The notes under the pieces: model-generated
Told to the model about the DNA's origin: nothing
Database searches by the model: none
Seen by the model: the letters and a program-made list of their open reading frames with translations, nothing else
Made by a program: the position numbers and the translations under genes
Assembly: GCA_019358895.1 (NCBI GenBank)
Contig: JAHHIG010000015.1
Span: forward strand, 62,001 to 126,000
Length of the DNA stretch: 64,000 nt
Source of the DNA: Tildeniella nuda ZEHNDER 1965/U140
GTDB taxonomy: Bacteria > Cyanobacteriota > Cyanobacteriia > Leptolyngbyales > Leptolyngbyaceae
Direction: 5' to 3'
Shown: positions 18,209 to 26,961 of the stretch, piece by piece
Layout of the letters: each line of letters opens with the position of its first letter
How positions within the stretch are numbered: the stretch's first letter is position 1

Positions 18209-18829
18209 CTAACCTAACAGTTTGCGGATCGTTTGCTCGGTTGTATCGTATGCCCCTTCGCCGATGTGGTCATAACGCACGAAGCCTTGACGATCGGCTA
18301 GAAAGAGGTGAGGCCAATACTCGTTGCTGTAAGCTTTCCAGGTTTTGAACTCGTTGTCGATCGGCACAGGATAAGCAATTTTGTGTTTCTGCAACGCCTG
18401 TTTGACGTTATTCAAGTCGCGCTCAAAGGCGAACTCTGGTGTATGAATGCCAATGACTTTCAATCCTTTAGCGGCATACTGCTGATGCCATTGCACGACG
18501 TATGGTAATGTGCGCTGACAATTGATGCAGGCGAACGTCCAAAACTGCACTAAAACGACGCTACCTTTGAGATCGCCAACGGTTAATGGCGCTGAATTTA
18601 ACCATTGACTGATGCCTTGAAATTCTGGTAAGCCCTTACTGGCAGCAAGCGCACTGTCGTTTGAGGCGGCTTCGGCGTTGTTACTGGCAGGGAGCGGATC
18701 AAGCGTGGCGATCGATGACTCTAGACTCGATCGTCTTGAAAGCACTCCCAAAGCCGTTGCTGCTCCTGCTCCTGCAACCCCTAAACCCAGATAACGCAAG
18801 AGTTGTCGCCTGCGCTGTGATTGTTCCAT
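18209..18829 (-). CDS. Membrane-anchored thioredoxin-like protein (TlpA/DipZ C-terminal type)
   Basis: The product is 206 residues from the ATG at 18829 (MEQSQRRRQLLRYLGLG). That start places a basic twin-Arg-like stretch and a hydrophobic segment at the N-terminus, whereas a longer reading from 18931 adds 34 atypical residues. The thioredoxin fold follows, with active site FWTFACINCQRTLPY, C101 and C104 in the CXXC order found in DipZ-type proteins. Then come GLKVIGIHTPEF and YPVPIDNEF, the cis-Pro region. It would be exported and kept at the membrane. The gene order thioredoxin - CcdA - MsrA suggests a relay feeding electrons to periplasmic MsrA. Confidence 0.88.
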   Translation of the reverse strand: MEQSQRRRQLLRYLGLGVAGAGAATALGVLSRRSSLESSIATLDPLPASNNAEAASNDSALAASKGLPEFQGISQWLNSAPLTVGDLKGSVVLVQFWTFACINCQRTLPYVVQWHQQYAAKGLKVIGIHTPEFAFERDLNNVKQALQKHKIAYPVPIDNEFKTWKAYSNEYWPHLFLADRQGFVRYDHIGEGAYDTTEQTIRKLLG

Positions 18830-18960
18830 TGCTACAACCTCAAAACGGGTATAAGAAAGTGGTGAGTTGCGATGCCAGTGGCGATCGGCGCAAACATTGA
18901 GCCACTTGGAGGGTACAGATTGCTTGAACACTCAACCTGTACCCTGATTCAAACGATCGA

Positions 18961-19272
18961 CTATGGCTTTGTAGTCGTGTCTTTCTTCATGGCATCGCCT
19001 TTCATCGCGTCACCCTTCGCTGCATCCTTTTTCATGGCATCACCCTTCATGGCATCACCCTTCATGGCATCGCCTTTCATGGCATCGCCTTTCATCGCAT
19101 CGCCTTTCATGGCATCGCCTTTCATGGCATCACCCTTCATGGCACCTTCAGGGCTGGTGCTGGCAGCCGGGGCACTGCTAGGTGCTGTCTGGGTAGCGCT
19201 TGGGGTGCTGGAGCAAGCAGCCAGACCAGCCATTGCTAGACCAGCCATGAGGCACAACATTTTTGCTTTCAT
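18961..19272 (-). CDS. Methionine-rich MXKDX pentapeptide-repeat lipoprotein
   Basis: The product is about 103 residues. It has a signal peptide with lipobox LAAC (C20), a Ser/Thr/Pro/Ala linker, and then eleven pentads, nearly all MKGDA (variants MKKDA, AKGDA, MKKDT). Ten of the eleven carry methionine. The repeats are also nearly exact at DNA level, with a 15-bp period. I chose the ATG at 19272 because an AAGG lies 12 bp upstream; ATG 19284 is an alternative. The composition matches the MXKDX family that includes the hypochlorite-scavenging peptide MrpX of Azospira. It heads a same-strand cluster of sulfoxide-repair genes, which supports a role as a sacrificial methionine pool. Confidence 0.85.
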   Translation of the reverse strand: MKAKMLCLMAGLAMAGLAACSSTPSATQTAPSSAPAASTSPEGAMKGDAMKGDAMKGDAMKGDAMKGDAMKGDAMKGDAMKKDAAKGDAMKGDAMKKDTTTKP

Positions 19273-19457
19273 GATGATTGACATCCTTGGAGTGATTGAG
19301 GTGGACAAACGATCGTCTGAGTTAATCGGGCAACAAAACAGGTTACGAGCACGATCGCACATTAAATCTTCACCGAGAAGCTAATTCTTAATAGAGAAGA
19401 TAGAAGCCAGCATCAGGTTTCTATAGTGCTTGTGTGATGCCACCTTAGGCTTGTGAT

Positions 19458-19835
19458 TTATTTCACTTCGGCTGGTGGAAATTGAGCGACGCGTCCTTTC
19501 TTCACCGCAACAACCACGTCATAGTGAGCGCAGTACGAGAAAGTAACATCGTTGGTTTTGTTGTAGAGGTTGACGACATGACCGCCGCCGCCCACTTGAA
19601 TGCCGATCGGGTCTAACTCACCGTAGAAAAAGCGACGCAGTTGATCACCACCGCCAATCTGACCTTTATTTTTGGTGATTAAATCAATTTTTTCTTGAGT
19701 CGTTGGTCCCGACTGCTTCGCCTCAGCGGCAGTAGCAACCCCAGCAGATGACGTATTGATTGCCTTAAGGGATACATCTCCAACCGTGACCAAGCCAATC
19801 ATGGCGATACCTGTGAGCAAAGAAGCTAATTTCAT
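19458..19835 (-). CDS. Small exported protein of unknown function
   Basis: The 125-residue protein has an N-terminal signal peptide (MKLASLLTGIAMIGLVTVGD) and probable cleavage near ATAAEA. The mature domain has a Gly-rich GIQVGGGGHVVNLYNKTND motif and one cysteine (FSYCAHYD). An AGGAGT six bases before the ATG supports the start. It lies upstream of the MXKDX lipoprotein on the same strand, with about 185 bp between, so it may belong to the same stress cluster. I do not recognise the family. Confidence 0.65.
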   Translation of the reverse strand: MKLASLLTGIAMIGLVTVGDVSLKAINTSSAGVATAAEAKQSGPTTQEKIDLITKNKGQIGGGDQLRRFFYGELDPIGIQVGGGGHVVNLYNKTNDVTFSYCAHYDVVVAVKKGRVAQFPPAEVK

Positions 19836-20329
19836 GTGTTACTCCTACTAAAGATTAAGTCGTGGTTGCAGCGCCCTCTTGATGAGCTGCGATCGCTTCA
19901 CTGCTCAAAGCATCGCAGTCAGCACTGAAGTCCATCTGAAGTAGAACAAGAGATTTCCTGAATTTATGCCAACAACGGTTTCAGCCACAACTCAGCGCTT
20001 TCTCAGATTGACTGAAGTGCTACTGGAGCACTCTGTCGTCTAGATGAAGGGATCGCCTGTTATGGAGGTCATCACGTCTAAGGAGTTGTACAGAAATAAC
20101 AGCATGGTCTGTAGCCGTCAGCCGTCAGCCGTCAGTGAAAAGCTGATAGCTGACGGCTGATAGCTGATAGCTGATCCAAAAGTGTGCCGTTATTTTTAGC
20201 AAGCTCTAAGATGTCTGAGTCTTGTCTTGGATGAATTCTTATCCAAACGGCAGTACACTATGAATGGGGTTATTAAGTTATGTAGTCCGTGTGTCTTAAC
20301 TGTTAACCTAACTATATTCAACGCTAAGT
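19836..20329. other. Intergenic region of about 490 bp with repeat copy B
   Basis: It holds the presumed promoter of the exported-protein cluster on the left, composite repeat copy B at 20101-20212, and the leader of the small gene at 20330. No further coding sequence or RNA gene is seen. Confidence 0.45.
20101..20212 (-). repeat. Composite hairpin repeat element, copy B
   Basis: Read on the minus strand it begins CTTAGAGCTTGCTAAAA, ATAACGGCACACTTTTGG, and continues with (ATCAGCT) and (GACGGCT) heptamers around a GCTTTTCACTGAC hairpin. It ends GGCTACAGACCATG, so both ends match copy A. It is one of the two most complete copies. Confidence 0.75.
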
Positions 20330-20572
20330 ATGCTGCAAGACACTGTTACTATCCGCTATTACCAGAAGCTGAGTGACGCTCTAGTCGATCTCTGGAATCG
20401 AGGTTATCGCTTTGACGACTTGCGCCTTTACGTGGATGGCTACCTGGCTTCGCTCAGACATTCCAACAGCCTTGAGCCGTATCTGATTCATCGTCTTGAA
20501 GAAGAAATTGTCCGCTATCTCTACGATCCATCTAACTTTGAAAAGACTCAAACGGAACTAGATTATCGTTAG
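20330..20572 (+). CDS. Conserved small cyanobacterial protein (probably DUF6761)
   Basis: The 80-residue soluble protein, MLQDTVTIRYYQKLSDALVD and onward, is mostly helical. It has a strongly conserved-looking WNRGYRFDDLRLYVDGYLASLRHSN core and an acidic end (HRLEEEIVRYLYDPSNFE). I recall it as a family restricted to cyanobacteria, but no function is known. It stands alone, diverging from the exported-protein gene. Confidence 0.8.
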   Translation: MLQDTVTIRYYQKLSDALVDLWNRGYRFDDLRLYVDGYLASLRHSNSLEPYLIHRLEEEIVRYLYDPSNFEKTQTELDYR

Positions 20573-20642
20573 ACCGTGAGCGATCGCAGTTGTTCTAGTG
20601 TTCAAGGACTCGCTTGCACTCTTGGAGCACGATGTGCAGGCT

Positions 20643-21167
20643 TTAGCTCTCTCGTTTGCCAACGTTGTAGCGAAGCTGCACCAGTCCCGAATCGTAAGAC
20701 TGGCTGGAGATGAATTGAAGCGGCGTTGTTATGGCAGCCTCGTGAAATAAGGGAATCCCGCTGCCGAGCAGAATAGGATGAACGGAAAGAACAAGCTCGT
20801 CTAGCAACGCGTGCTCTAGAAAGGGGTGGATGAGCGCGGCTCCGCCGACTAACCAGATATTCTTGCCGCCAGTTGCGCGTAACTCCTCCACAAACGCTTT
20901 CACATCGCTACGAACCGTTTTAGCGTGTGGCGATGCGTCAAAGTCAGGGTTGTTAGAAAAGACATAGCTCTGCTTTTCCTGATAGGGGAATTCGCCGAAC
21001 GAGAGCACCTGCTCGTACGTTTTTCGCCCCATTAACACGGTGTCAACGTTAGCCAAAAAATCAGTATAGCCGTAGTCTTGATCGGTAAAGAGCCAGTCTA
21101 CTTCGCCTGATGGACGTGCAATGTACCCATCTAAACTGGCAGCAATAAAAAGAATAATGCGACGCAT
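20643..21167 (-). CDS. Dihydrofolate-reductase-like (RibD C-terminal fold) protein
   Basis: The product is 174 residues from the ATG at 21167 (MRRIILFIAASLDGYIARPSGE); a 35-residue upstream extension is not family-like. ASLDGYIA, the central VLMGRKTYEQVL (nucleotide-binding) and LVGGAALIHPFLEHALLDEL are the hallmarks of the YyaP/YwjB-type DHFR-like reductases. The substrate is unknown; NADPH binding is expected from the fold. It shares strand with the adjacent HIT-like gene, 70 bp apart. Confidence 0.87.
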   Translation of the reverse strand: MRRIILFIAASLDGYIARPSGEVDWLFTDQDYGYTDFLANVDTVLMGRKTYEQVLSFGEFPYQEKQSYVFSNNPDFDASPHAKTVRSDVKAFVEELRATGGKNIWLVGGAALIHPFLEHALLDELVLSVHPILLGSGIPLFHEAAITTPLQFISSQSYDSGLVQLRYNVGKRES

Positions 21168-21237
21168 AATGCTGATACCGGATTTCCGAAAGTAGATTAG
21201 CACATAGAGGTTGGTGACGCAGTTGATGTGGCTTGTG

Positions 21238-21684
21238 TCACAGACGACGCTGAACCGCTTTGTCGATCGCACTCATCAAGGGGCGATCGCGCTCATCATC
21301 AAAGGGCATGGACTGTCGATACTTTGATTCGTAAGACTGCGGTATTGAGGTGCGATACGGCTCCGGTTCCGTCAGATATCTGGGAAACACATGGGCATGT
21401 AGTGCTGGTTCTAGATTGCCCAAAATTTGGTAATTAATGCGATATGCCTCTGTAACCTCCAGCAGTGCATCACCCAAAACCGTCATATCGTGCAAGAACT
21501 GCGATCGCCCGTTTTCATTCAGTGCATTCAAATCTGATACCACTGGATCGGGTAACAGCAGCGAGTAACCGCGCAAAAACTGTACATCCCCTAAAACCAG
21601 CCAACCGGATGGTACGCGACCAATGACCATTGGGTTTGTTCCTGCTCGTGCAGCCTCAACGCGACGATGAATTAAGGTTGTCAT
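21238..21684 (-). CDS. HIT-like hydrolase/phosphorylase
   Basis: The 148-residue protein has the histidine-triad fold: GWLVLGDVQFLRGYSLLLPDPVV, the YQILGNLEPALHAHVFPRY segment, and a basic end. The catalytic motif is H-A-H-V-F-P: the third histidine position is replaced, as in several HIT branches. It probably hydrolyses dinucleotides or nucleotide conjugates. It ends 71 bp before the DHFR-like gene on the same strand. Confidence 0.75.
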   Translation of the reverse strand: MTTLIHRRVEAARAGTNPMVIGRVPSGWLVLGDVQFLRGYSLLLPDPVVSDLNALNENGRSQFLHDMTVLGDALLEVTEAYRINYQILGNLEPALHAHVFPRYLTEPEPYRTSIPQSYESKYRQSMPFDDERDRPLMSAIDKAVQRRL

Positions 21685-21817
21685 GTTCGATTCAATCTAT
21701 ACGGCTTTGTTGCTAACGAGTTTTTTGCTAGATAGGCGATCGGACAGCGATACAAACAACTCAAAAGAGTCTGACCTTTGAAGCACTTTGCTACACTCAA
21801 ATTCAGCGCTATTTCCT

Positions 21818-21878
21818 ACTCCCCACTCCCCACTCCCCACTCCCCACTCCCCACTCCCCACTCCCCACTCCCCCTTCT
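21818..21878. repeat. CCCCACT heptamer tract abutting asnS
   Basis: Eight or more near-perfect 7-bp units, CTCCCCA, run up to the last bases before the asnS start codon, leaving only CTTCTCT as leader. The tract therefore replaces a normal ribosome-binding region. Confidence 0.9.
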
Positions 21879-21880
21879 CT

Positions 21881-23278
21881 ATGACCACCACTCGACGCAT
21901 TGTAGACCTCCTGCGCCACGGGCAGCCTGCCGAAACCGTCACGATTAAAGGCTGGGTGCGGACGAAGCGAGAACAGAAAGAATTTAGCTTTGTGGAAGTC
22001 AACGATGGTTCCTCAATGGCGGGGCTTCAGGTTGTGGTGAATCAGGACGTACCGGGCTACACGGAGACGATGAAGCGGGTTAGCACAGGTGCATCGATCG
22101 AAATTGCTGGCACGTTGGTCGAATCACCTGCAAAAGGGCAACGCGTGGAACTGAAGGCAGAGTCCATCACGATCTATGGAGACGCTGATCCAGAAACCTA
22201 TCCGTTGCAAAAGAAGCGTCATTCGTTTGAGTTTTTGCGCGAAATTGGGCATTTGCGATCGCGCACCAATACCCTCAGCGCCGTTTTTCGCGTCCGTAAT
22301 GCTGCCTCAACCGCGATTCATCAGTTCTTTCAAGAGCGCGGCTTTCTCTGGGTTCACACGCCCATCATTAGCGCCAGCGATTGCGAAGGAGCGGGTGAAA
22401 TGTTTACCGTCACGGGCTTTGACCTGAACAAAGTGCCCCTGACGGACGATGCAAAAGCAGTTGACTTTAGCAAAGACTTCTTTGGCAAACACGCCTACCT
22501 CACCGTCAGCGGACAGCTCGAAGCCGAAATTATGGCGATGGCGTTCAGCAACGTCTACACGTTTGGTCCTACCTTTCGCGCTGAGAACTCCAACACATCC
22601 CGGCACCTGGCAGAATTCTGGATGGTCGAGCCAGAAATGGCGTTTTGCGACCTCGAAGGCGACATGGATCTGGCAGAGGCATTTCTCAAGTACATCTTTA
22701 AGTATGTGCTGGAGACGTGCCCCGAAGATATGGAGTTTTTCAACCAGCGCATCGACAAAACGGTACTGGAAACCGCTGACAACATTATCAATAACGAGTT
22801 TGCGCGGGTGACGTATACAGAGGCGATCGCCCTCCTCGAAAAAGCCAGCAAACCCTTTGAGTATCCCGTCGAATGGGGCTTGGATCTGCAATCGGAACAC
22901 GAGCGCTATTTGGCAGAAGAGCATTTTAAGAAACCGACGATCGTCACCGACTATCCCGCCAAAATCAAAGCCTTCTACATGCGGCTCAGCGACGACGAAA
23001 ACACCGTCCGGGCGATGGACATTCTCGCACCCAAGATTGGTGAAATCATCGGCGGTTCCCAGCGCGAAGAGCGTTTGGATGTGCTGGAGCGTCGCATTCA
23101 AGCACAGGGACTCGATTTAGCAGAATACTGGTGGTATCTCGATCTCCGGCGTTACGGCACAGTGCCTCATGCAGGCTTCGGTCTGGGCTTCGAGCGTCTC
23201 GTTCAGTTCATGACGGGCATGGGCAATATCCGCGACGTGATTCCGTTCCCTCGTGCGCCGCTAGACGTGGAGTTTTAG
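21881..23278 (+). CDS. asnS: Asparaginyl-tRNA synthetase
   Basis: This is a class II aminoacyl-tRNA synthetase that charges tRNA-Asn; it is 465 residues from the ATG at 21881. An OB-fold anticodon-binding domain begins [25 protein letters not shown]. The class II motif 1 lies around [27 protein letters not shown], motif 2 has [24 protein letters not shown], and motif 3 is [27 protein letters not shown]. The longer open frame upstream translates only the heptamer tract and is not protein-like. The presence of AsnS means tRNA-dependent amidation is not the only route to Asn-tRNA. Confidence 0.97.
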   Translation: MTTTRRIVDLLRHGQPAETVTIKGWVRTKREQKEFSFVEVNDGSSMAGLQVVVNQDVPGYTETMKRVSTGASIEIAGTLVESPAKGQRVELKAESITIYGDADPETYPLQKKRHSFEFLREIGHLRSRTNTLSAVFRVRNAASTAIHQFFQERGFLWVHTPIISASDCEGAGEMFTVTGFDLNKVPLTDDAKAVDFSKDFFGKHAYLTVSGQLEAEIMAMAFSNVYTFGPTFRAENSNTSRHLAEFWMVEPEMAFCDLEGDMDLAEAFLKYIFKYVLETCPEDMEFFNQRIDKTVLETADNIINNEFARVTYTEAIALLEKASKPFEYPVEWGLDLQSEHERYLAEEHFKKPTIVTDYPAKIKAFYMRLSDDENTVRAMDILAPKIGEIIGGSQREERLDVLERRIQAQGLDLAEYWWYLDLRRYGTVPHAGFGLGFERLVQFMTGMGNIRDVIPFPRAPLDVEF

Positions 23279-23281
23279 CAA

Positions 23282-23356
23282 GAACCGCTGCCAACCGTCA
23301 GCGAAAAGCTGCTAGCTGACCCAAAAGTGTGCAGTTATTTTTTAGCAAGCTCTTAG
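23282..23356 (-). repeat. Composite hairpin repeat element, copy C
   Basis: On the minus strand it reads CCTAAGAGCTTGCTAAAA, ATAACTGCACACTTTTGG, then GTCAGCTAGCAGCTTTTCG and a short right part. It lies between asnS and the transposase-like gene. Its TAA is the stop codon of the latter. Confidence 0.75.
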
Positions 23357-23814
23357 GTTCTTAGTCGCTGCATGTAGTCCCACCCACGTTGCGCCCAAAC
23401 CTGTTTTCCTGTTTTGGCTGCAATCCAGCGGGCTACTTTGGGACCTGACCAGCGTCCACCGTCAGGAGGAGCCTGCTGGAGTGCCTGTTTAAGTTCTTGC
23501 TGCTGTGCGGGTGTGAGGAGCGATCGCCGAGAGGGTTGCCCCCGCTGACTGCGGTTTTTAAGCCCTAAGAGACCGTCTTGATTGTAGCGGCGGATGATTT
23601 CTTTGGCATAGTCATAGTTCATCTCAAGGCGTTGCGCTGCCTGTCTGATCGTCCATTGTTGAGTGACCAGATACACCAAGTGCCATCGGCGCGCCTCCAC
23701 ACTGTCCGGCACCTGCCGACAGAGGCGTTTGATTTCGCCAATAGTCAGATGTGGTTTTAGCTGCACTCTGGGTGGCACGATCGAACCCCAATGCTGAAGC
23801 AATGAATAGTTCAC
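23353..23814 (-). mobile_element. IS630-type transposase N-terminal HTH remnant
   Basis: The 153-residue reading frame has the paired helix-turn-helix region of IS630/Tc1-type transposases: TIRQAAQRLEMNYDYAKEIIRRYNQDGLLGLKNR, then the second half ending WAQRGWDYMQRL. The DDE catalytic domain expected after this point is absent. The frame ends abruptly at a stop codon supplied by composite repeat copy C. It may be a decayed transposase or a domesticated stand-alone DNA-binding protein, since free-standing versions of this domain occur in cyanobacteria. Confidence 0.75.
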
Positions 23815-24184
23815 TGATCAGCAAAGTTTGGGGAACTCCGGACAAAAGAGCGATCGTGACTAAAAATTTGAGTGAGAGATAACTTGCACTCGTCAGGGAA
23901 AATAAGCTGACGCGTCACTCTGGCTGCACACGAAGTCCACACCGATCGCTAAAACTGTTTCCACAGAGCTGAATGCTTGACTGCGCTGCTCAAAGCAATC
24001 GGTAAAGCACTCAACGATCGAGGCGACACTTACACCGAAACAGCGACAGCAGCGAGAAGCCAGTCGCAAGCAGCATCAAGTAACGGCACAACGTTCGATC
24101 GAGTAAACCAGGTCGGCTATGCTAGTGCAACCTGAATTATTCTCTAATCCAGGTGTATAAGACTCTAGCCCCAGGAGGACTGCC
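23815..24184. other. Intergenic region of 370 bp
   Basis: No confident gene is seen. A frame from TTG 23977 to TGA 24135 stays open for 52 codons, but it has no good start or family match. The last bases hold a strong ribosome-binding site, AGGAGG, for the following gene. Confidence 0.4.
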
Positions 24185-25129
24185 ATGGCGACTGACTATT
24201 TGCTCTTTGTACATGGCGTTAAAACGCGCAATGAAGCAGAGTTTCGCGCTTTAGCGACCACTTTATTTAACGGCATTCAGCGATCGCTACCGGATCGATC
24301 GAGAGTGCTAAAGCCCGTCTTCTTCTTCTGGGGCGATTTGAATCAAGATCCTCAAGCTGACCTTCTTAGAGGGTTTGAAGCATCTCCCAAGTGGAAAGAC
24401 TTTTGGTTCCGTGACTTTCGCACAGAGCGAGTCCTGGAATTTGTGGGCGATGCCGCGCTTTACCTTAGCCGCCATGTTGGGTCGGAGTTAGTTAAGAAGC
24501 TGAGAACCAAAATGCTGGAAGCTTTTCAAGCGGTGCAACCGGGCGATCGCCTGCATTTGGTCACACACAGTTGGGGCACCGTCATTCTGTTTGACATTCT
24601 CTTTGCCGCACGATGGGAGGACGAAAAGCTAGATGAATCTGTGCGTAACAGTGTGCAACGCATTCGCAATCTCCTGTTCGGTATTCCACTCGACCCCACA
24701 GCAGATATCCCTGATGCCAATGTTTACAAAGGTCTTCCCATCGCCAGTATTTATACGATGGGTTCACCAATCGCTCTTTTCAGCCTCATTAGTGTCACTG
24801 GTCAAAGTACACACGATTTGACTCCTAAGCTCAAGGATTTATTAGAGAACCTCTATAACTCCAGGCAGAAGGCGTTGCCCTGGCGCAACTATGCTCATCC
24901 TGGCGATCCACTTGCCTATCCCCTTGAGGGAGTGATGCCATTGTTGTTGGATGAGCAGGCAAAATTGGTGCAAATTCAGGATGTGATGACAGAGAAAGGC
25001 AATCTTTTTACACGACCGTTCAGTCAGACGCTTGCCCCCTTGCTCAATGGCGGTGATGCTCACAACAGCTATTGGGAAAACGTAACCGTTGCAAAAACGA
25101 TCGCCGAGGGAATTCAGCGATCGACTTAG
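24185..25129 (+). CDS. Alpha/beta-hydrolase-like protein, function unknown
   Basis: The 314-residue protein starts MATDYLLFVHGVKTRNEAEF, with the strand-loop FVHGV typical of the oxyanion region. It has a serine nucleophile elbow in LVTHSWGTVILFD (G-x-S-x-G variant H-S-W-G). The candidate acid and histidine are less clear; a possible histidine lies in the late GDAHNSYWE. There is no signal peptide. An excellent AGGAGG lies upstream. It precedes the methyltransferase gene on the same strand, separated only by a palindromic repeat. Lipase or esterase activity is plausible but unproven. Confidence 0.75.
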   Translation: MATDYLLFVHGVKTRNEAEFRALATTLFNGIQRSLPDRSRVLKPVFFFWGDLNQDPQADLLRGFEASPKWKDFWFRDFRTERVLEFVGDAALYLSRHVGSELVKKLRTKMLEAFQAVQPGDRLHLVTHSWGTVILFDILFAARWEDEKLDESVRNSVQRIRNLLFGIPLDPTADIPDANVYKGLPIASIYTMGSPIALFSLISVTGQSTHDLTPKLKDLLENLYNSRQKALPWRNYAHPGDPLAYPLEGVMPLLLDEQAKLVQIQDVMTEKGNLFTRPFSQTLAPLLNGGDAHNSYWENVTVAKTIAEGIQRST

Positions 25130-25135
25130 GTGGCA

Positions 25136-25167
25136 AGATCCCCGCTTCTTGAAGAAGTCGAGGATCT
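25136..25167. repeat. AGATCCCCGACTTCTT-type palindrome, copy 1
   Basis: An imperfect palindrome, AGATCCCCGCTTCTT against AAGAAGTCGAGGATCT, starts seven bases after the hydrolase stop codon. Related copies are at 51165-51229 and 58170-58203. It can form a hairpin without a T-run, so it is a repeat rather than an obvious terminator. Confidence 0.7.
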
Positions 25168-25255
25168 GAGGCGCGATCGCCCAGCGCGGCTGGATTTTGT
25201 TAACATATCTTCATGGTTAACGTTCCAGCCCTCATTTAATCGATCTTTAGACGCT

Positions 25256-25900
25256 ATGCTGCTACGCCCCGAACAGCGCACCAAACTTGACGATACAAAC
25301 GATAGCCTCTTTTACGAACAGCCGCGCTTTGTCACCCATGTGGATGAAGGCTTTATTCAACAGTTGACTGACCTGTATCAGGAACGGTTGCAGCCAGAGA
25401 CACGCATTCTCGATCTGATGAGTAGCTGGGTGTCACACCTGCCGGAAATCGCGTTTGCGTACGTCGAAGGGCATGGGTTGAATGGCGAAGAACTGGCACG
25501 TAATCCGCGTTTGGATCACTACTTTGTGCAGAACCTGAATCAGGAACCAACGCTACCGTTGGATGACCAATCCTTTGATGCTGTTCTGAATACAGTCTCT
25601 ATGCAGTACATCCAGTATCCCGAAGCGATTTTTAATGAGATTCATCGCGTACTTAAGCCGGGTGGCATTGCCATCATCAGCTTCTCCAACCGGATGTTTT
25701 ATCAGAAAGCGATTCAGGCGTGGCGGGATGGCTCGGAGGGCGATCGTGTGAAGCTTGTTGAAGGTTACTTCGCCGCTGTGCCAGGTTTTACCAAGCCAGA
25801 AGTTTTTGCCCGTCAGTCTCAAGTTCCTGGCATCATGCAGCTACTCGGTATGGGCGGTGGTGATCCGTTTTACGCAGTGATTGCACATCGAGAAGCTTAG
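25256..25900 (+). CDS. SAM-dependent methyltransferase-like protein
   Basis: The product is 214 residues from the ATG at 25256 (MLLRPEQRTKLDDTNDSLFYEQPRFVTHVDEGF). An upstream reading from GTG 25130 would translate the palindromic repeat and is rejected. The fold is class I methyltransferase: RILDLMSSWVSHLP (motif I, without the classic GxGxG), LDDQSFDAVLNTVSMQYIQYPEAIFNEIHRVLKPGGIAIISFSN. This family is common in cyanobacteria and eukaryotic algae with unknown substrate. It lies downstream of the hydrolase on the same strand. Confidence 0.82.
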   Translation: MLLRPEQRTKLDDTNDSLFYEQPRFVTHVDEGFIQQLTDLYQERLQPETRILDLMSSWVSHLPEIAFAYVEGHGLNGEELARNPRLDHYFVQNLNQEPTLPLDDQSFDAVLNTVSMQYIQYPEAIFNEIHRVLKPGGIAIISFSNRMFYQKAIQAWRDGSEGDRVKLVEGYFAAVPGFTKPEVFARQSQVPGIMQLLGMGGGDPFYAVIAHREA

Positions 25901-25937
25901 AGATCTCGCTCATAAATGACTGTAAGGAGCCGTAGTC

Positions 25938-26015
25938 GTAGAATGGGCAAAGGTTCTACCCGTGCCCATCATCCTAAGCCGTTGCGATGGGCCCGCAGGG
26001 CTTTGCCCATTCTAC
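25938..26015. repeat. GTAGAATGGGCAAAG inverted-repeat element, copy 1
   Basis: A perfect 15-bp inverted repeat (25938-25952 with 26001-26015) encloses a second short stem (GTGCCCATC against GATGGGC). A near-identical element lies at 27861-27940. Both are followed by TTTGGTT. Confidence 0.8.
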
Positions 26016-26031
26016 TTTGGTTGGTTGTTTT

Positions 26032-26895
26032 CTACAGAGCATCGATCGCCTCCAAAAGCCTTTCTGCTTCCGCACAAAGCTCATCGTGGCAATGCCCGTT
26101 ACTGGCAACCAAGCCACCCCATTGACTGACATCCGCCTGGTTGTAGCGCAGTAAGGTGCCGTCAAAATGGGTGAAGCGCCCTCCAGCTTCGGTCAGAATC
26201 AACTCTGGTGCTGCCAGATCCCAATCCTTCGGCGCAGACGTACCAGACAGGGAGATGTAGATGTCTGCCTGCTGTTCTAGAATCGCGGCGACTTTGCCAC
26301 CGACGCTGCCAACCGATCGCTGCTGCTGTACGGGAAAGCGTTGCAGTAACTGGTTGAAGCGTTCATTACGATGGCTACGGCTGGCGACGATCGTTAACTC
26401 ATCGAAGCGCGATCGCTGCGAGACGGCAATCGGGACGGGCGTGTCATGCCATCGTTCCACAAAGGTACCGCCGCCCAGCGTAGCAAAGTAGAGCGTTTTC
26501 GCTGCGGGGCAAACCACCACTGCCAGTACAGGGCGATCGTCTTCTAACAGCGCAATGTGGACGGCATATTCTCCGGTACCGTTGATAAAATCTTTTGTGC
26601 CATCAAGCGGATCGATCACCCAAACCAATGGTTTCGCCAGCCGTTCCTGCATGGGCTGCGTTTTGTACGTTTCTTCCGTCAGATAGGCAAACTCGCGGGT
26701 GCCCAAACTGGCTTGCAAATTGTTGAGGATGTACGCATCAACAGCCGTATCGGCAGCGGTGACAGGTCCATCGACTGCATCCTGAACGCTGAGGTCTGCA
26801 AGCTGAACGTTGAGCAATAGATCGGCAGCGCCCCAACCAATGCTACGGGCGATCGGCAAGAGTGACTGTAGTTCCGTAGATTGTAAGTGATTCAA
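26032..26895 (-). CDS. cysQ: 3'(2'),5'-bisphosphate nucleotidase-type phosphatase
   Basis: This inositol-monophosphatase-superfamily enzyme is 287 residues. The CysQ branch dephosphorylates 3'-phosphoadenosine 5'-phosphate formed in sulfate assimilation. The metal-binding motifs are present: LTEET near residue 72, WVIDPLDGTKDFINGTGEYAV near 92, and SAPKDWDLAAPELILTEAGG near 220. The ATG at 26895 is preceded by a heptamer repeat tract. It is arranged in tandem with the downstream-facing PfkB kinase gene on the same strand. The alternative is an inositol or fructose-1,6-bisphosphate phosphatase, but the DLAAPELI block favours CysQ. Confidence 0.85.
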   Translation of the reverse strand: MNHLQSTELQSLLPIARSIGWGAADLLLNVQLADLSVQDAVDGPVTAADTAVDAYILNNLQASLGTREFAYLTEETYKTQPMQERLAKPLVWVIDPLDGTKDFINGTGEYAVHIALLEDDRPVLAVVVCPAAKTLYFATLGGGTFVERWHDTPVPIAVSQRSRFDELTIVASRSHRNERFNQLLQRFPVQQQRSVGSVGGKVAAILEQQADIYISLSGTSAPKDWDLAAPELILTEAGGRFTHFDGTLLRYNQADVSQWGGLVASNGHCHDELCAEAERLLEAIDAL

Positions 26896-26909
26896 ATGAA
26901 GTGGTCTCC

Positions 26910-26950
26910 GAGGGTGGGGAGTGGGGAGTAGGGAGTAGGGAGTAGGGGAT
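26910..26950. repeat. GGGGAGT heptamer tract
   Basis: About five GGGGAGT/AGGGAGT units lie between the cysQ start and the PfkB stop codon. Confidence 0.85.
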
Positions 26951-26961
26951 CAATTCAACAC

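Noticed and set aside
21788-21880. N-terminal extension of AsnS with repeated P-T-P-H-S-P-L
   Set aside because: It only translates the CCCCACT heptamer tract; AsnS homology begins at the ATG at 21881.
23977-24135. Open frame of 52 codons (TTG start) between the IS630-type remnant and the hydrolase
   Set aside because: No good start signal or recognisable family; the composition is compatible with coding, so it was noted, but support is too weak for a feature.
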